64,000 nucleotides of DNA from Dichotomocladium elegans (lineage: Eukaryota; Mucoromycota; Mucoromycetes; Mucorales; Lichtheimiaceae), in NCBI GenBank assembly GCA_025716815.1, contig JAIXMN010000006.1, positions 186,001 to 250,000 of the forward strand, read 5' to 3'. Position 1 is the stretch's first letter. Every line of letters begins with the position of its first letter. The notes beneath the pieces were generated by a model that was not told the origin of the DNA, made no database searches, and saw only the letters and a program-made list of their open reading frames with translations. This document shows, in pieces, positions 34,521 through 46,084 of this stretch. The position numbers and the translations under genes were made by a program.

Positions 34521-35270
34521 TTGATGATACTCTCCATTTATTAGGCTGCTGGCTCTTTGTGTTCTTTACGATAGTAACAATAAATCAAGAAAAAAGAGGA
34601 AACCTCCTACAGCCTAGCCGTTTACTACTTTTACAGAGTCTCCTCGGTGCGGTATTATTTCAAAGATGAAAATACCAACAATGCTTGTAGGAATTGTGCT
34701 ATATGTTAAATACTGTATCCATCTACCTCTTGCAAACTCTATTTGAAACAGTCAAACGTACTGCCATTAATTGCCGTTGTATGTTTATTTTTTTGCACTG
34801 CTGACATTGTTAACGACAGTCTAGAAAATTCTCAAGGAACACTTTATATACTACATACTGGAGACAAGTGCTATAACGGCTATTACCTTTGCAACCGCCC
34901 TTATACAGATTCAGCATAATATCGTATATTGGTTGCCATCAATGGTTGTGCACATAGTGCATCTATTAAGTGATATATATCAAACGAGTTGCGCTGGGTG
35001 GGCAATCCACTGTCGGACAACCCATATGTCTTTCCCAAAAAATTTCGGTGTACGTAGTAACCACTTTACTTCCGAGGCTATTGTACACGATTATCACTTT
35101 CATTGCTTAAGAAAACATGTTGCTGCCCTGCACTTGCATTGTTTAGCGAAACAGCAATGCTTCTGATACGTACACCCACGGTATCATATGGATTTGGCGA
35201 TAATATTTTCTTCAGGTAGACCGTATCATTAGTATTGATTTGATGAGAGATATGAGCAGCCAACGGATAA

Positions 35271-35970
35271 CACCGCAGGCACCGATAGCACCGCGGGGCA
35301 CCGATAGCACCACGGGCACCGATAGCACCGCGGGCACCGATAGCACCGCAGGCACCGATAGCACCGCAGGCACCGATAGCACCGCAGGCACCGATAGCAC
35401 CGCGGGCACCGATAGCACCGCAGGCACCGATAGCACCGCGGGCACCGATAGCACCGCAGGCACCGATAGCACCGCAGGCACCGATAGCACCGCAGGCACC
35501 GATAGCACCGCAGGCACCGATAGCACCGCAGGCACCGATAGCACCGCGGGCACCGATAGCACCGCGGGCACCGATAGCACCGCAGGCACCGATAGCACCG
35601 CAGGCACCGATAGCACCGCAGGCACCGATAGCACCGCAGGCACCGATAGCACCGCGGGCACCGATAGCACCGCGGGCACCGATAGCACCGCAGGCACCGA
35701 TAGCACCGCGGGCACCGATAGCACCGCAGGCACCGATAGCACCGCGGGCACCGATAGCACCGCGGGCACCGATAGCACCGCGGGCACCGATAGCACCGCA
35801 GGCACCGATAGCACCGCGGGCACCGATAGCACCGCAGGCACCGATAGCACCGCGGGCACCGATAGCACCGCAGGCACCGATAGCACCGCGGGCACCGATA
35901 GCACCGCGGGCACCGATAGCACCGATAGCACCGCGGGCACCGATAGCACCGATAGCACCGCGGGCACCGC
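35271..35970. repeat. 18-bp coding-phase minisatellite
   Basis: About 39 head-to-tail copies of an 18-bp unit made of two 9-mers, CACCGATAG plus CACCGCGGG or CACCGCAGG. Only the one G/A position varies, in a mosaic. Near 35925-35960 single 9-mers are added, giving 27-bp steps. Because 18 is a multiple of 3, several frames stay open on both strands: GAIGA(R/C) and VLSVPA on minus, TDSTAG on plus. A minus frame 36025-35078 runs METTKATKKRGARGAIGA into the array. Whether anything is translated is unknown; 34530-35270 and 35971-36180 hold nothing else. Confidence 0.95.
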
Positions 35971-36184
35971 GTTTTTTCGTCGCTTTTGTCGTTTCCATGA
36001 CAATGAACGAGAGTAAGTGTTCCATCGCTTCCGAGAGATTACTAGCAGAGGCGGCTTAAAGGCGGAGGATAACGTACTGTCTTGCCGAAGCAGCATTTGC
36101 TGTCAATTCAATTTACACATGCCCATGTGGCGGAAAGGTTTTTTCATTGTATATGGGGATTAGTTTTAATTCATATTCTTTTTA

Positions 36185-36555
36185 GTTGATACCGCTTTGT
36201 TGGAATTCAAATTGCCCAAGCAATATAAACCTGGTGCAGATAGAATGAGCCGTCTTCTTGCATTGCAACCTGAATTCATTAACTTGGTGACTGCAGCTCT
36301 CGTAAACGCTCCCAGTGGAAGATATATTGCTGCACCAACGACATTCCGAGACAAAGAATGCGACGTAATCTATATTTCCAATACGCCAAGTAACCTCCCA
36401 CCTATTATATTGGAATTCCAGGCGAAGGTGGACTTGGACTTCATTCATCGTGCGTTCTCGTATTGCAATGGAGGTTTACAAACGATACACTATTCTTCCT
36501 GTTGTCTTGGTGTTTTGCCTTAAGGAGATGGACCGGTTTCTTTTGATGGTCAGCG
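36185..36555 (+). pseudogene. Rpn/PD-(D/E)XK-like transposon nuclease fragment
   Basis: Reads MLEFKLPKQYKPGADRMSR, LQPEFINLVTAAL, then ECDVIYIS and PIILEFQAKVDLDFIHRAF. An Asp followed by an E-x-Q motif resembles the catalytic core of PD-(D/E)XK nucleases of the Rpn type. A frameshift near 36472 moves the rest (YTILPVVLVFCLKEMDRF) to another frame. The fragment runs directly into the bHLH exon at 36554. Family assignment is tentative. Confidence 0.45.
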
Positions 36556-36939
36556 CACAAGGCGGCTGAACAGAAACGACGGGATACCTTGAAACAGAAC
36601 TTGGAGGCGCTCCGAAAGGAGATTACAAGCGCTCATGTCAAAGGAGACGGTTCGCAGAGCAGTGGTAGTGACCGCAATGCAGAAAATGATGATACCCCGG
36701 AGGAGGAAGCGAAGGAGAAATCGGCCAGTCAGATGAGCAAGGTGGCTTTAATACAGCAATCATACGAGTACATTGTCAAACTCAAATCAGAGAACCGGTC
36801 GAAGGACGAAGAACTCAAGAAGCTCCGAGACAAGCTGGCTGCGCTGCAGAAGCAGGTTAGCGTTGCAGAGAAAGGATCTGAGAAAATCACATCACCGCCG
36901 TCGCCAGCACCACCACGGGAGGAGGAACTGTCCAAATAA
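36554..36939 (+). CDS. bHLH transcription factor, 3' exon
   Basis: A CAG acceptor at 36551-36553 opens an exon reading HKAAEQKRRDTLKQNLEAL, the basic region and helix 1. A loop rich in Asp, Ser and Glu follows. Helix 2 is KVALIQQSYEYIVKLKSEN, and a leucine-zipper-like coiled coil (ELKKLRDKLAALQKQV) runs towards the stop at 36937-36939. The Glu of AAEQKRR and the Arg pair are the E-box-reading residues of this class. The exon is 386 nt and enters in phase 2. The upstream exons are not visible: the sequence before it is a nuclease relic, the minisatellite and a MULE. Either the gene has a very long transposon-filled intron or its 5' end is lost. Confidence 0.8.
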
Positions 36940-37119
36940 CGTTGTTGTATTGTGAGCAAGCAAACAAAAACTCGTCCTAACTGTACATCATCTGCCATAT
37001 GTTCTACCGGTATATAATCTCTGTAATTAGCTGCTCGTATCCTTTGTTATCTGAAATTATGAAATCGTCGCGGATCTATCATCCATCAATAAAATAGTTG
37101 AGTAATACCCTTGTTTACA

Positions 37120-37355
37120 AATCAATATGAGTACAGTATTTCTACTATATGAAGGCGGGTGTGGTAATGAAGTTGAAGAGGATTGCGGATTTAAAGTCAT
37201 GGACTACATCGTTGATCAAAATGAATTTATAGTTGAGACAATCGCCACTCGTTCCGGATACTTGCAAAGTCAACAGAGTAAACATAAAGCTCCTTTTTAT
37301 CTAAAGATCGAAAAGTCTATGTACCCGTGGATAATGCGTCCGTCATACAAATGAA
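37120..37355 (+). mobile_element. Distant Tc1-type N-terminal fragment
   Basis: Open frame MSTVFLLYEGGCGNEVEED, MDYIVDQNEFIVETI, YLQSQQSK. It follows the same pattern as the Tc1 transposase N-terminal extension (MS.FFYEDG.GHVVDE, MDYVIDEE, YLRS.SSK) but is much diverged. It seems to come from another lineage that shares this domain. No catalytic part follows. Confidence 0.45.
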
Positions 37356-37393
37356 AACATAAAGTAATATATAGGGCGGTATCCATAAAATAA

Positions 37394-37693
37394 CTACTTT
37401 AACCGGTAGTATGCCCGCTTGAAACTAACTGCGTTGGCATAGCGAACAACTGCATGTGACAGCGAGGGATCTTTTGTGGCAGCAGTGTAACAAGCACTCC
37501 AATTCATCCTACCTTTGAATTCCTTTTTGAACTTGCCAACGAAGCCCAAAATTGCCTGTTTATCAAAGTCGGATACAGGTCTTCTTGCTGGATCATTGCA
37601 CGCCAGGTCATAGGCACCAGATTCCTCCATAGGAGCAACACAACCATCCTCGCTGGATGACAGATTAATGATAAACCATGGAAGAGAGGTCAA
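37394..37693 (-). other. Unassigned 99-codon frame beside a repeat
   Basis: The frame reads MTSLPWFIINLSSSEDGC, then VSDFDKQAILGFVGKFKKEF and RMNWSACYTAATKDPSL. Hydrophobic and charged residues are spaced like a folded helical domain, but I know no match. It starts inside the repeat at 37668-38130, so it is probably part of a mobile element. Confidence 0.3.
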
Positions 37694-38130
37694 AGGATAC
37701 CGGACTCCTCGGTGGGGCCGCGATTTGACTGCCTTCAGGCAGAGCCCTTTTTTTTTTTATCGAGGAACCGTTGCTTCTGGTGTCGCCCGTGCTTGTCCCT
37801 GCCAGCGCTTCACCGTCGCTCACACCCGAGGCGCTCCCATTTTTTTTGCTGTCATCTGCTTGTTCCCCACGCTCACCCGGTGTAATTTGCTGCTGGCCCG
37901 CCTTTCGCCGGTTTCGTGCCCGCCAGTGTGCCCCTGCTGTTGCTTCTGGCGCACCACCGATCCTCCGCCGCGGTTATCGGCGCGAGCACATCTGGATAAA
38001 GCTGGTGTGAGCCGGGAGGTAAGTCAAAGTGTATAGGGTGGGGTAACATTTTCTGTTGACTAACGAAATCTCCTTTCCTATTGATACGACAACTTTATAC
38101 AATCCTATGCGTCATTATTTATCAAAATAA
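37690..38130 (+). repeat. Fanzor-type 3' end repeat, variant form
   Basis: Pro/Ser-rich stretch, then a YRREHIWIKL-like motif, then GTAAGTCAAAGTGTA and TTTTCTGTTGACTAACGAAAT, then a TATGCG box. A sister copy lies at 43790-44190 with the same order. The TTTTCTGTTGACT block is the one that closes the Fanzor-like relics. Confidence 0.55.
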
Positions 38131-38219
38131 AGTACTATAGCGATGGTGTATGGGTAGGGTAGCTCTGAACTTGTTAGTTTTCATTGTCCTCGAGCAACTT
38201 CAGATATCTAAAGCAACCC

Positions 38220-38960
38220 TCCACGAAGGTACACCCCTTCCCAAAAGCAAAATTCGTATACATAAAGGGAAACGTCAAGTCTGTTTCCCTCCATACACAT
38301 TCATCATTCAATTTCTTTATGGATATGGACAGCGCCATGTTGGTGATAATCATGCGTGCCTTGAAAGTCTATGGACAATTCATTGATGAGGAAACATACA
38401 CTGTTTTCGTAACCTGTCGATTCTGAAGTCGCAGGATCACAAAAATTGTAAGTCGGCGAAAGATGTTATTACAATGGGGCAAGGCCATGGCGTTGATGAG
38501 CATGGCTGGCCAGAACTTATGGACTACATATGTCGCTGAGGAGGAAAATGTACTTCAAACCATTTGTTCTCGCACAGAGTATCTGCGTAGTGCTGATGTT
38601 GACCAATGAGTATCTCTCCTACCTTCGTCATCCATATCATAACACTACGTATTTGTGCTCACACACGGAATACAGTGTGCAAGTCCCTGCACCAACAAAT
38701 TGTGATGTGATTCCTGTGCCACTTATCATCTCAATATACAAACATTTCAGCACATGGTCCAAGAAAGAGAGGATTGCAGTACATACGTACCTACAATGCC
38801 CACCACACTAAAAAACAGTAAGAGAAAAAACAACGACACTGCAACCATCTTTTGAGCATTTCTGCATCATTAAATGTAGCTTGAAAGACCAGCCAAGAAA
38901 GGAAAAGAAAAGACTGGTCTAATCCATACTTGCGAGCAAAGGTGGGAAGCGTCAACTTAT
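38220..38960 (+). mobile_element. Nested, shredded Tc1/mariner pieces
   Basis: Two left-end or N-terminal pieces lie head to tail: 38300-38400 (FFMDMDSAM, matching the FFYEDGQG start) and 38415-38620 (AAGTCGCAGGATCACAA, then GGCCATGGCGTTGATGAG). A mid-transposase piece follows at 38750-38940 (CACATGGTCCAAGAAAG, the region after the first catalytic Asp). All frames are broken. Confidence 0.75.
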
Positions 38961-39378
38961 GTATCGCTTTGGGAGCTACGTACCATTACCATTATGTATA
39001 ACCTATCATGATAGAAGGTCAAGGCAATGCAAAGCGCGGGAAAGGAAAAGACTTGGGCCGAAGAGACAGCATTTTTATTGGATACGCATTTCCCGTGCTT
39101 GGCCTTTCCCCTATGCGAGTGAGGAAGACTAATATATGCGCAAAAGCTCTTCACAATCTCTTCAGGGCAGATCACTTAGGTTACGCCGAAGGTCTGGCAA
39201 TTAGAATGTCCTGGGATATGGGAAGAGCATGAAAGATGAACTGGTCCGGTCCGATCCGGTCCATCGGCATTCAAAACCATAATCCCACCCCCCAAATTTT
39301 AACCGTCCGGATATTCCGTTCCAGCCTTTTCCGCCCGATTCCCCTCCCCTTATTGGGATACAAACACACACAGACACA

Positions 39379-40748
39379 ATGGCTAGTAATCAACGGCAAT
39401 GCACGTCTTCCGAATCCAATGATTCACCGTATGTTCTTGGCTACATCACCTGCGCTTACGACCTATCATGGAAATCCAAGTAACTTATATCACGCATGCC
39501 TTGCGGGCAGCTTCATTTCAGGACCGGAAGGTCATACCGCCCATTGCCATGATATCCAATTAGCGCCTCCGAGCTATGATGAACGTATGTCACTCGATCT
39601 TTCGAGCGAGAAAAGCCGCTCGGTTTTAGGAAACGACAGCAGTGATGCCTCTCTAGGCACCTTTGCGACATCAGCAGGGCTATCCGGTGTTGAACATTAT
39701 GCGCCGCCATGTGGTCCTATCGGATATGACGAGCGAGAGAAGAGGTACTGGTATTCCCGAAGTCCGGTGTGGAAGGAAGGAAATCACCGGTCGTAGAATA
39801 ACAGAGGAGAGGGTAGAACATATGAACTTGTAGTGTGTCAACAACCACTGCATGCTCGAATGTGTGGATTTGGCGAGAAAGACCGGCGGCCGATTGACCC
39901 ACCACCTATTGTGAAGCTCATCGTCCGTCAGGACCAAAGTCCAGTCGAAGTTCGGTAAGTTAACTTAAATTTATGCGTGGTCCTGTCCGCCCCTTCCCCC
40001 GGGGGACTCATAAAAGAAGCTATCTAATTTCGCCATAGGACACTACAAACCCCCTTCTTTGTGTTGCATGTCACTCTGTGGTCCGCAGATCGTGAGGAAG
40101 AACGCAATATCATCTCCAATCCGCCAAAGTGCACTCGGGTGTTGATGGGCTCTTTGGTCAGCTCACCAAGTCTTCTCAGGGACCCGTCTGGCGAACAAGG
40201 CCTATACTTTGCCTTTCCGGATCTCAGCATTCGTACCGAGGGTCAATACACCTTACGGTTCAGCTTGATGAAACTGTCCAGGTACAAGGTGCCCTCATTT
40301 CTTTTTACATTCGCTCGTTCGCTGGTTCGCTCTAACGTCCAGTCATCGGCAAATAGCTCGGACTTCCAGACAAACGCAAAATCAAGAATTATCGCACAAG
40401 TGTACTCTGATCCATTCACAGTGTATTCTGCAAAGAAGGTAAGCCTAGCTAGTCAACTTCTCCCACCCAGTTCCAACTTCAAGATGCTCAACTCTTTGGA
40501 TTCCGTACTCTAGTTTCCAGGAATGACAGGTAAAGAATGATAATCTATCCACAGAAAAAAGGCTCGATCCTCAAAACCCCTCAAGAATCCACAGAGCTTT
40601 CTAAAGCCTTTGCGAAACAAGGCCTCAAAATACCGATCCGAAACGATGGTAAGTAATCCTACCTGGATGTCAACCAATGTATTGACTATATACTACGGCA
40701 GTACGTGCTCGTAGGTCTGAAAGTTCTGTCTACCGCAGCGACAAATAA
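39379..40748 (+). CDS. Velvet-domain transcription regulator
   Basis: Velvet proteins bind DNA through an NF-kappaB-like fold and coordinate development, light response and secondary metabolism in fungi. Eight exons: 39379-39428, 39511-39744, 39805-39954, 40039-40281, 40357-40438, 40514-40529, 40586-40648, 40702-40748; phases close exactly, 294 residues. A low-complexity N-terminus of about 95 residues precedes the velvet domain: YELVVCQQPLHARMCGFGEK, then DRRPIDPPPIVKLIV, FFVLHVTLWS, VLMGSLVSSP, GLYFAFPDLSIRTEGQYTLR, and DPFTVYSAKKFPGM. It ends soon after the domain (LKIPIRNDVRARR), closest in shape to VelB/VosA-type members. Exon 6 is only 16 nt and codes the PGMT turn. I cannot say which velvet subgroup. 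Confidence 0.94.
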
Positions 40749-40904
40749 AACGGAAAAGTATACATTGGTCTTGTTTTTATTGTCCTTCAGACATACAGAC
40801 CGAAACTGCGAGATCCATTGCAAGATGTTTTTTCTCCTAATAATAATATAGTATATATATGTAAATATATAAAATACAAATCAACCGAAGAACAATGGAA
40901 ACTT

Positions 40905-43206
40905 TTATCGCTTCATGTCCAGAATAACGACCTGAAAAAAGTCCCGTCAGTCGGACATCATCTCCTCTATTGCCTAACACCGCTGCGTTATGTCCTTTTT
41001 TTACCTGTCTGTTGGAGGTACACGCTGCCAACTTATCTCCATTCTTATTGAAGTGAACTTCAAAAATACCTCCATTCGCCTTGAATGTCTCTTGCAGAGA
41101 GCCAGTCTGGAAAAATAAGTCAACCAGCGTCAGAAATGCTTTGGTTTGGTCCGTCCCTAAACAAACAAACAAACCTACCTTGACATTCCACACATTCAAT
41201 TGTTCATCGAAGCTTCCAGTGGCTAGCAACCGAGCATCTGGACTGAACGAGATGGAATAAACAGCTTCATTATGATTCCTAAGGACATGTAGGCAAGTGC
41301 CATTAATTGCATCCCACAAACGCACGGTCGCATCGAAGCTTGCTGTTGCCAGTATCCGTGGTGCAACCTCATTCGGTGACGACCGTAAGTAAGGTGCCCA
41401 CTGCAGCGTATAGATCTGGGATGAATGGCCACGAATCTCTTGGATTGGTTGGTCAGATTTAAAAGACCAGATCTTGGTGGTCATGTCATCGGAACACGAC
41501 GCCAGGTATTGCCCAGACGGATCCCAACGTACGGCGTTCACTTCGTCCCCATGTCCTGTCCATTTCTTGAGTGGTTCTGCCTCGCCAACACGACACACGT
41601 AGATTGTCTTGTCAGATGAGCAAGAAGCAAAGGTCGTGTTGTCCATCCAGTCAACATCAAGGATGGCTACTAAAAAAACCGTTAGTTTAGTCCCCATGCT
41701 TCTACGTGCCCTCTAACTTGATTTTACGACATACGAAAATGGTTCTGAAACTGTTGTTTCATCTCACCAGTCTCCGGGTCCCAGACAGCCGTGGTGGTAT
41801 CGGCACTGCCACTCAGTATCAAATCACCCTTTCTGTTCCATTTTAAGGAAAAAATAGGTCCCCGGTGTTGTGCCATCAAAAAGCGTAACTCGCCTTTGAG
41901 CGTCCAGATGCGTGCTTGCCCATCATATGAGCCAGTGGCTAGCAATGTACCCGATGGCTATATACCGTCAGTCAGTGGGTATTTGTTGAAAGACGTCCTT
42001 TAACTTACGTTCCAGTCTAGTGTAGTGACATCCTTATTTTCATTCAAGTTCGGCAAATGGCTAAGTACAATTGGGGGCTCAGCGCACTTGCTATGCTCAG
42101 GGATCCGCCATAATCGGGCAGTGGCATCTCCCGATCTAACATCCCGCATCATCCATGCATATTAGATTGGGACACAGTGAAACTTTTTGCATATTTCTTA
42201 CCCTGATGCCAGCAGATGAGCCTCCACTGGATTCCAAGAACACGAAAATACTTCGCTTTGATGACCTGTTAATACAAGGACATCGTCGGGATTGACAACG
42301 GTTTGAGCTTTGATGGGTGACTCCAAAGCACTCTCCACCGACCCCGTTGCTGGTTCTATTGTGTCTGCTGGACCTATAGCAGTGGAGGGACCAGAAGCGG
42401 CAACAGATGTTGAGTCTTGCATATCCGCTATATAATTGGACCTATTAGGGTCAAGTGTGAACGAGAACACTTTCAAGTCCATATATACATACCATCAGGA
42501 CTTGCAATAGTTTCTTCGTTTATAGAATATCCATTTGTGATATTTCTTGAATAATCGTTGGATGTGGAAGGGTTGATCGAAACCACTGCTGCATCGGAGC
42601 TTGCACCAGTGACGAGAGTGCCAGTCGACTGAGCATCCGCATCTTCGCTGATCGTGTCTCGTCGTACTCGCTTTTCCCGTTCTTTTTGAGCTTTATCTTT
42701 TCTCTGTCGCTTTGCACCGGGAGTTGGTGAAGGTGTGTGGGAATCACTAAACGTCTTGCCGGTTAAATCACAGTGATGCGGTTCTAATAATGAAAATGGT
42801 ATGTTGCATTCCATCAGTTCACCGTCCTATTTGAATAGATCGATTAGGAAGGTTCTCGGTGATGGTCGGGAAGAAAGTACGAAAGCACAGGGAAAGAGCG
42901 CGTGGTATACCTCATTCATATGTGCTTCAATGTCCATAAATTGAAGTCCCTTGTGGATGATGTTGATGAGAGCGCCAGCCTGGATCTCGGTGTCACGGTA
43001 TGCGGAATTTTGTATCTGGCTCTCGTGCTGAAACGCAAATGAGGTGTGTCGAAAGCCTGATGCGGATATATTGAGGATGAGTTATTATTATAGTACCCTG
43101 ACGTCACGGTGTTGCGAGCTTGAGAGCTAATCCAAATGACCGACTCACCGGATTCTTGCAAATATCTGTAAACAATAATGTTTACTTGTTCACTGGTGAG
43201 GGTCAT
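40905..43206 (-). CDS. TBL1: TBL1/TBLR1-like WD40 protein with LisH
   Basis: TBL1 (yeast Sif2) is a WD40 scaffold of histone deacetylase co-repressor complexes. Nine exons (minus): 43206-43149, 43056-42911, 42826-42493, 42427-42202, 42135-42009, 41957-41735, 41669-41179, 41106-41005, 40931-40905; 577 residues. The LisH motif [20 protein letters not shown] tetramerises family members; the F-box-like [20 protein letters not shown] follows. A Lys/Glu-rich and Ser/Thr-rich linker leads to eight WD repeats ([88 protein letters not shown]). The last exon codes only VVILDMKR. The acceptor at 41669/41666 is ambiguous by 3 nt. It converges on the velvet gene 156 bp away. Confidence 0.95.
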
Positions 43207-43607
43207 TAGCGGTTGGTTGATGGAGGGAATTTGTATCGAATCTTTTTAAGGAGAGAATCAAGGCTGTAGAAGAATTAGGTAAAAATGATAACGGGTCGTT
43301 AACCACCCTATTGTTCCTTTTACAGTTAAGAGTGGTTGTGGCAAAAAAGAGTGAGAGGTGAAGTGCTTGCAGGGAAATTTGGCCGCCTCGCCATCAAGCC
43401 GCGGTCACATAAGTGGGGAAGGGGGGGGGAGCAGGCATGTAGGCAAGCAGGCCATATGGTGTGGTTCACCCCGCGCGCCAATGATACTGTAGCGATGTTT
43501 TTCGCTACGCGCCAATCATACGAGTTAAAGAAAACCCGCAGCCAATAAACGTCTACCAGTTATCCAATGAAAACGTTTGCCTCTACAAAGGAGAATCATC
43601 TGCTAAC

Positions 43608-43705
43608 CAGATACACCGTTTGTCCAAAATTGAAGTCGTAAGATCACCTAGAAATCTCTACGCGTGGTGACAAAGTGAATTGCGCATGCACGGCGAATGA
43701 TGAAT
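43608..43705 (+). mobile_element. Tc1 left-end scrap
   Basis: ATACACCGTTTGTCC, TTGAAGTCGTAAGATCACC and GGTGACAAAGTGAATTGC match the first 100 bp of the Tc1-like family. Nothing of the transposase remains. It is joined directly to a MULE tail fragment (43715-43770, minus strand, DWSIYKG) and then to the repeat at 43790. Confidence 0.7.
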
Positions 43706-43789
43706 CTTTATATCGAGCTGACACCTTCTATCCTTTGTAGATCGACCAATCGTACCCGTACTTCATGAGCCATGGAAGGGAGGTCAAAA

Positions 43790-44190
43790 CGGAATCGCAT
43801 CATCAGGTTGGGCCACGACTTCCTTGCCTTTGGGCAGGGACTTACCCTCATTTTTGCTTCTTGCGTTGCCTGTACCTGTCATTGTCGTCGCTTCGGCGTT
43901 GCTTCCATCCCCCAGTGCACTCTCAATTTTTACTACTGTCGTCTTCCTTTTCCACCTTTCGCCGGTTTCGTGCCCGCCATTGTGCTCCATTGTTGCTTCT
44001 GGCGCTGTTACTGGCGCACCACTGATCCCACGCCATAGTTATCGCCATGCGCACATCCCGATACGCCTGCTGTGAGCCAGGTTGGTAAGTCAAAGTGTAA
44101 AGGAGATGTTTTCTGTTGACTATCGAAATCTTTTTACTTTCGATACGACAATTTCATATAATTTTATGCGACATTGTTTTATATGACGTC
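43790..44190 (+). repeat. Fanzor-type 3' end repeat, variant form
   Basis: Same order as 37690-38130: Ser/Pro-rich stretch with TTTCGCCGGTTTCGTGCCCGC, a YRHAHIPIRL motif, GTAAGTCAAAGTGTA, TTTTCTGTTGACTATCG and TTTTATGCGACATTG. From 44190 to 45920 I see no supported gene; frames such as 44936-45214 lack any recognisable domain. Confidence 0.55.
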
Positions 44191-45923
44191 GCACAAACGA
44201 GAGGGGTTAGAATTTGGCATCGACGGACTGAATTCATCTGTCATCTTCTGAAAATGGCAACTTTTCTTCCATATGTTCTATGTCAACATTTGGAGAGTAA
44301 GCGCGAGTATCGCGGCGATAGCCGAGGCGGATAATCAGACGAAGATGAGAAGAGCTCGGTGGAGAAGGGGTTTATTGGGGAGAAAGGAAAAGACCGGGAT
44401 GAAGCACATGGACGCATTGGGAAAAGTGTGTGTATGTCCTTTCTTCCACGTCAATCCGGCACGCGAAAGATTGGTCAGTCTCGATTTAACATTAGGAGTT
44501 CGATTTAGTCATTAAAAAGATGAAACTAAGGTCAGAGAACCCGTGCAGGGTAAGGTCATGGAAGCCAAGGACGTGATGGATGGAGGAAGCCACAGTCGTC
44601 CGTCCTTCGGTAACGAGAACTGGACATGGTAATAGATGCTCTGTACCACAATAACAGCAGAAACAAACGGCACTTACCCCTTGCAATGGGGCTTTGGAGG
44701 TGTGGAGTACATTTGTGTGCGTTTTTTCCTTTGAAAACTAAATGAATTCGCTGTTCTCTCTCTACGCCCCAGAGCAATCTGTGTTATGCATAAAGAAGAT
44801 CGCAACCATCTATATTGGTTGTGAATTCGAGATCGTGCAAATTAGCCTCAGTCTTAAACACTCCATTGACATCCTGTCGATTTCGGCCCATGTATGTACA
44901 AAAAGGCTACAAAGATTAACTTTTATTTGCAGTAGGTGTCAGCAGACAGCTACCGAGTCATGAAACACACGACGGCAAAAGGTTCGTTGGCAGATACATT
45001 CTTTTACCACTTGGCACTACAAAGCCATACATGCGCTATCATTAAACAGAACGCTCTCCGAATAACACCAGGCGCATTGAGACATCCGCAGTATATGAAC
45101 GAGAGAGGAATTCCCCCGAACGCAATCAGCTTTATACGTTTGGATGACTTATTGATCCAGGAGGTTCTTGGATCTTTGGTTTGCTGTTCCGATCTACTGT
45201 ACAAAGCCGACTGAGCGATATTGGACACTTCAAATCTTCAAGTATCTGAAGTAGGACTTCCATCAGTCATTGCTCTATTCAACGACAGTCAATAGATTCC
45301 TACCAATCCAATCTAACCTACTCCATAATTTTGCGCTCTTCATGGCGATTTTGAGTATGATTTCCTGCTCCTCCGTATCTTAAAAATGCCGTCAGTTTCC
45401 ATTTTCATACGTAAGATCCATCGTTGTGCCGGATGGACGCATTCATAGAAAGTTATGATTCAGCTGTGGATGCACGCAAAACCTTCTCAAAATTTTATAT
45501 AGCATGAAAAAAAAACGGACCTTCTCTTGTTCAGAGTACGTAGCTTAACTGAGTAGCAAGAACGGTGCTACGATGCAGCGGGGGCTACGACAGTATTCTG
45601 TGGTGGGAGAAGCTTACATGTTCCCGCCACCCCAATAAGACAGTTCACAGGGCTCAGAGAGCCATGCTCATCGCTACTGTGACGCTATTGGTTTTCGGAA
45701 TGCTCATTCAGGATGTTGAACATCTACCGAGAGTGAACGGCAGGCTCTGAAGAAAAGATTGACGTAGTATTCTTATGAAGATGGATCTGGCAAATTGTTT
45801 GTGCGACGGTTGAAATAAGGGGGTTGCACCAAATTCTATTTCCCAGCCACTCGTTTGTCCGCATAAATAGCCTGGGTGGGAAGTCAAGGTTGAATTTTTG
45901 TCGGTTTTCTCCCCATATTGAAC

Positions 45924-46044
45924 ATGTACCATCCCCTTAATCCCCGCCTCCTTCACTTCCTTCGTCCAGCTCGCAATGCCCATTTGCAGCCCCACTATTT
46001 TTCCTTTACAAAAGCCTACTCTTCCGCAAATATACATGGTGTGT

Positions 46045-46084
<40 letters not shown>

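Noticed and set aside
35271..35970. CRISPR-like array
   Set aside because: Units are directly adjacent 18-mers with no unique spacers; it is a minisatellite in a eukaryotic genome.
35212..36096. Collagen-like or VLSVPA repeat proteins coded by the minisatellite
   Set aside because: Open frames follow from a unit length divisible by 3 without stop codons; coding cannot be claimed without transcription data.
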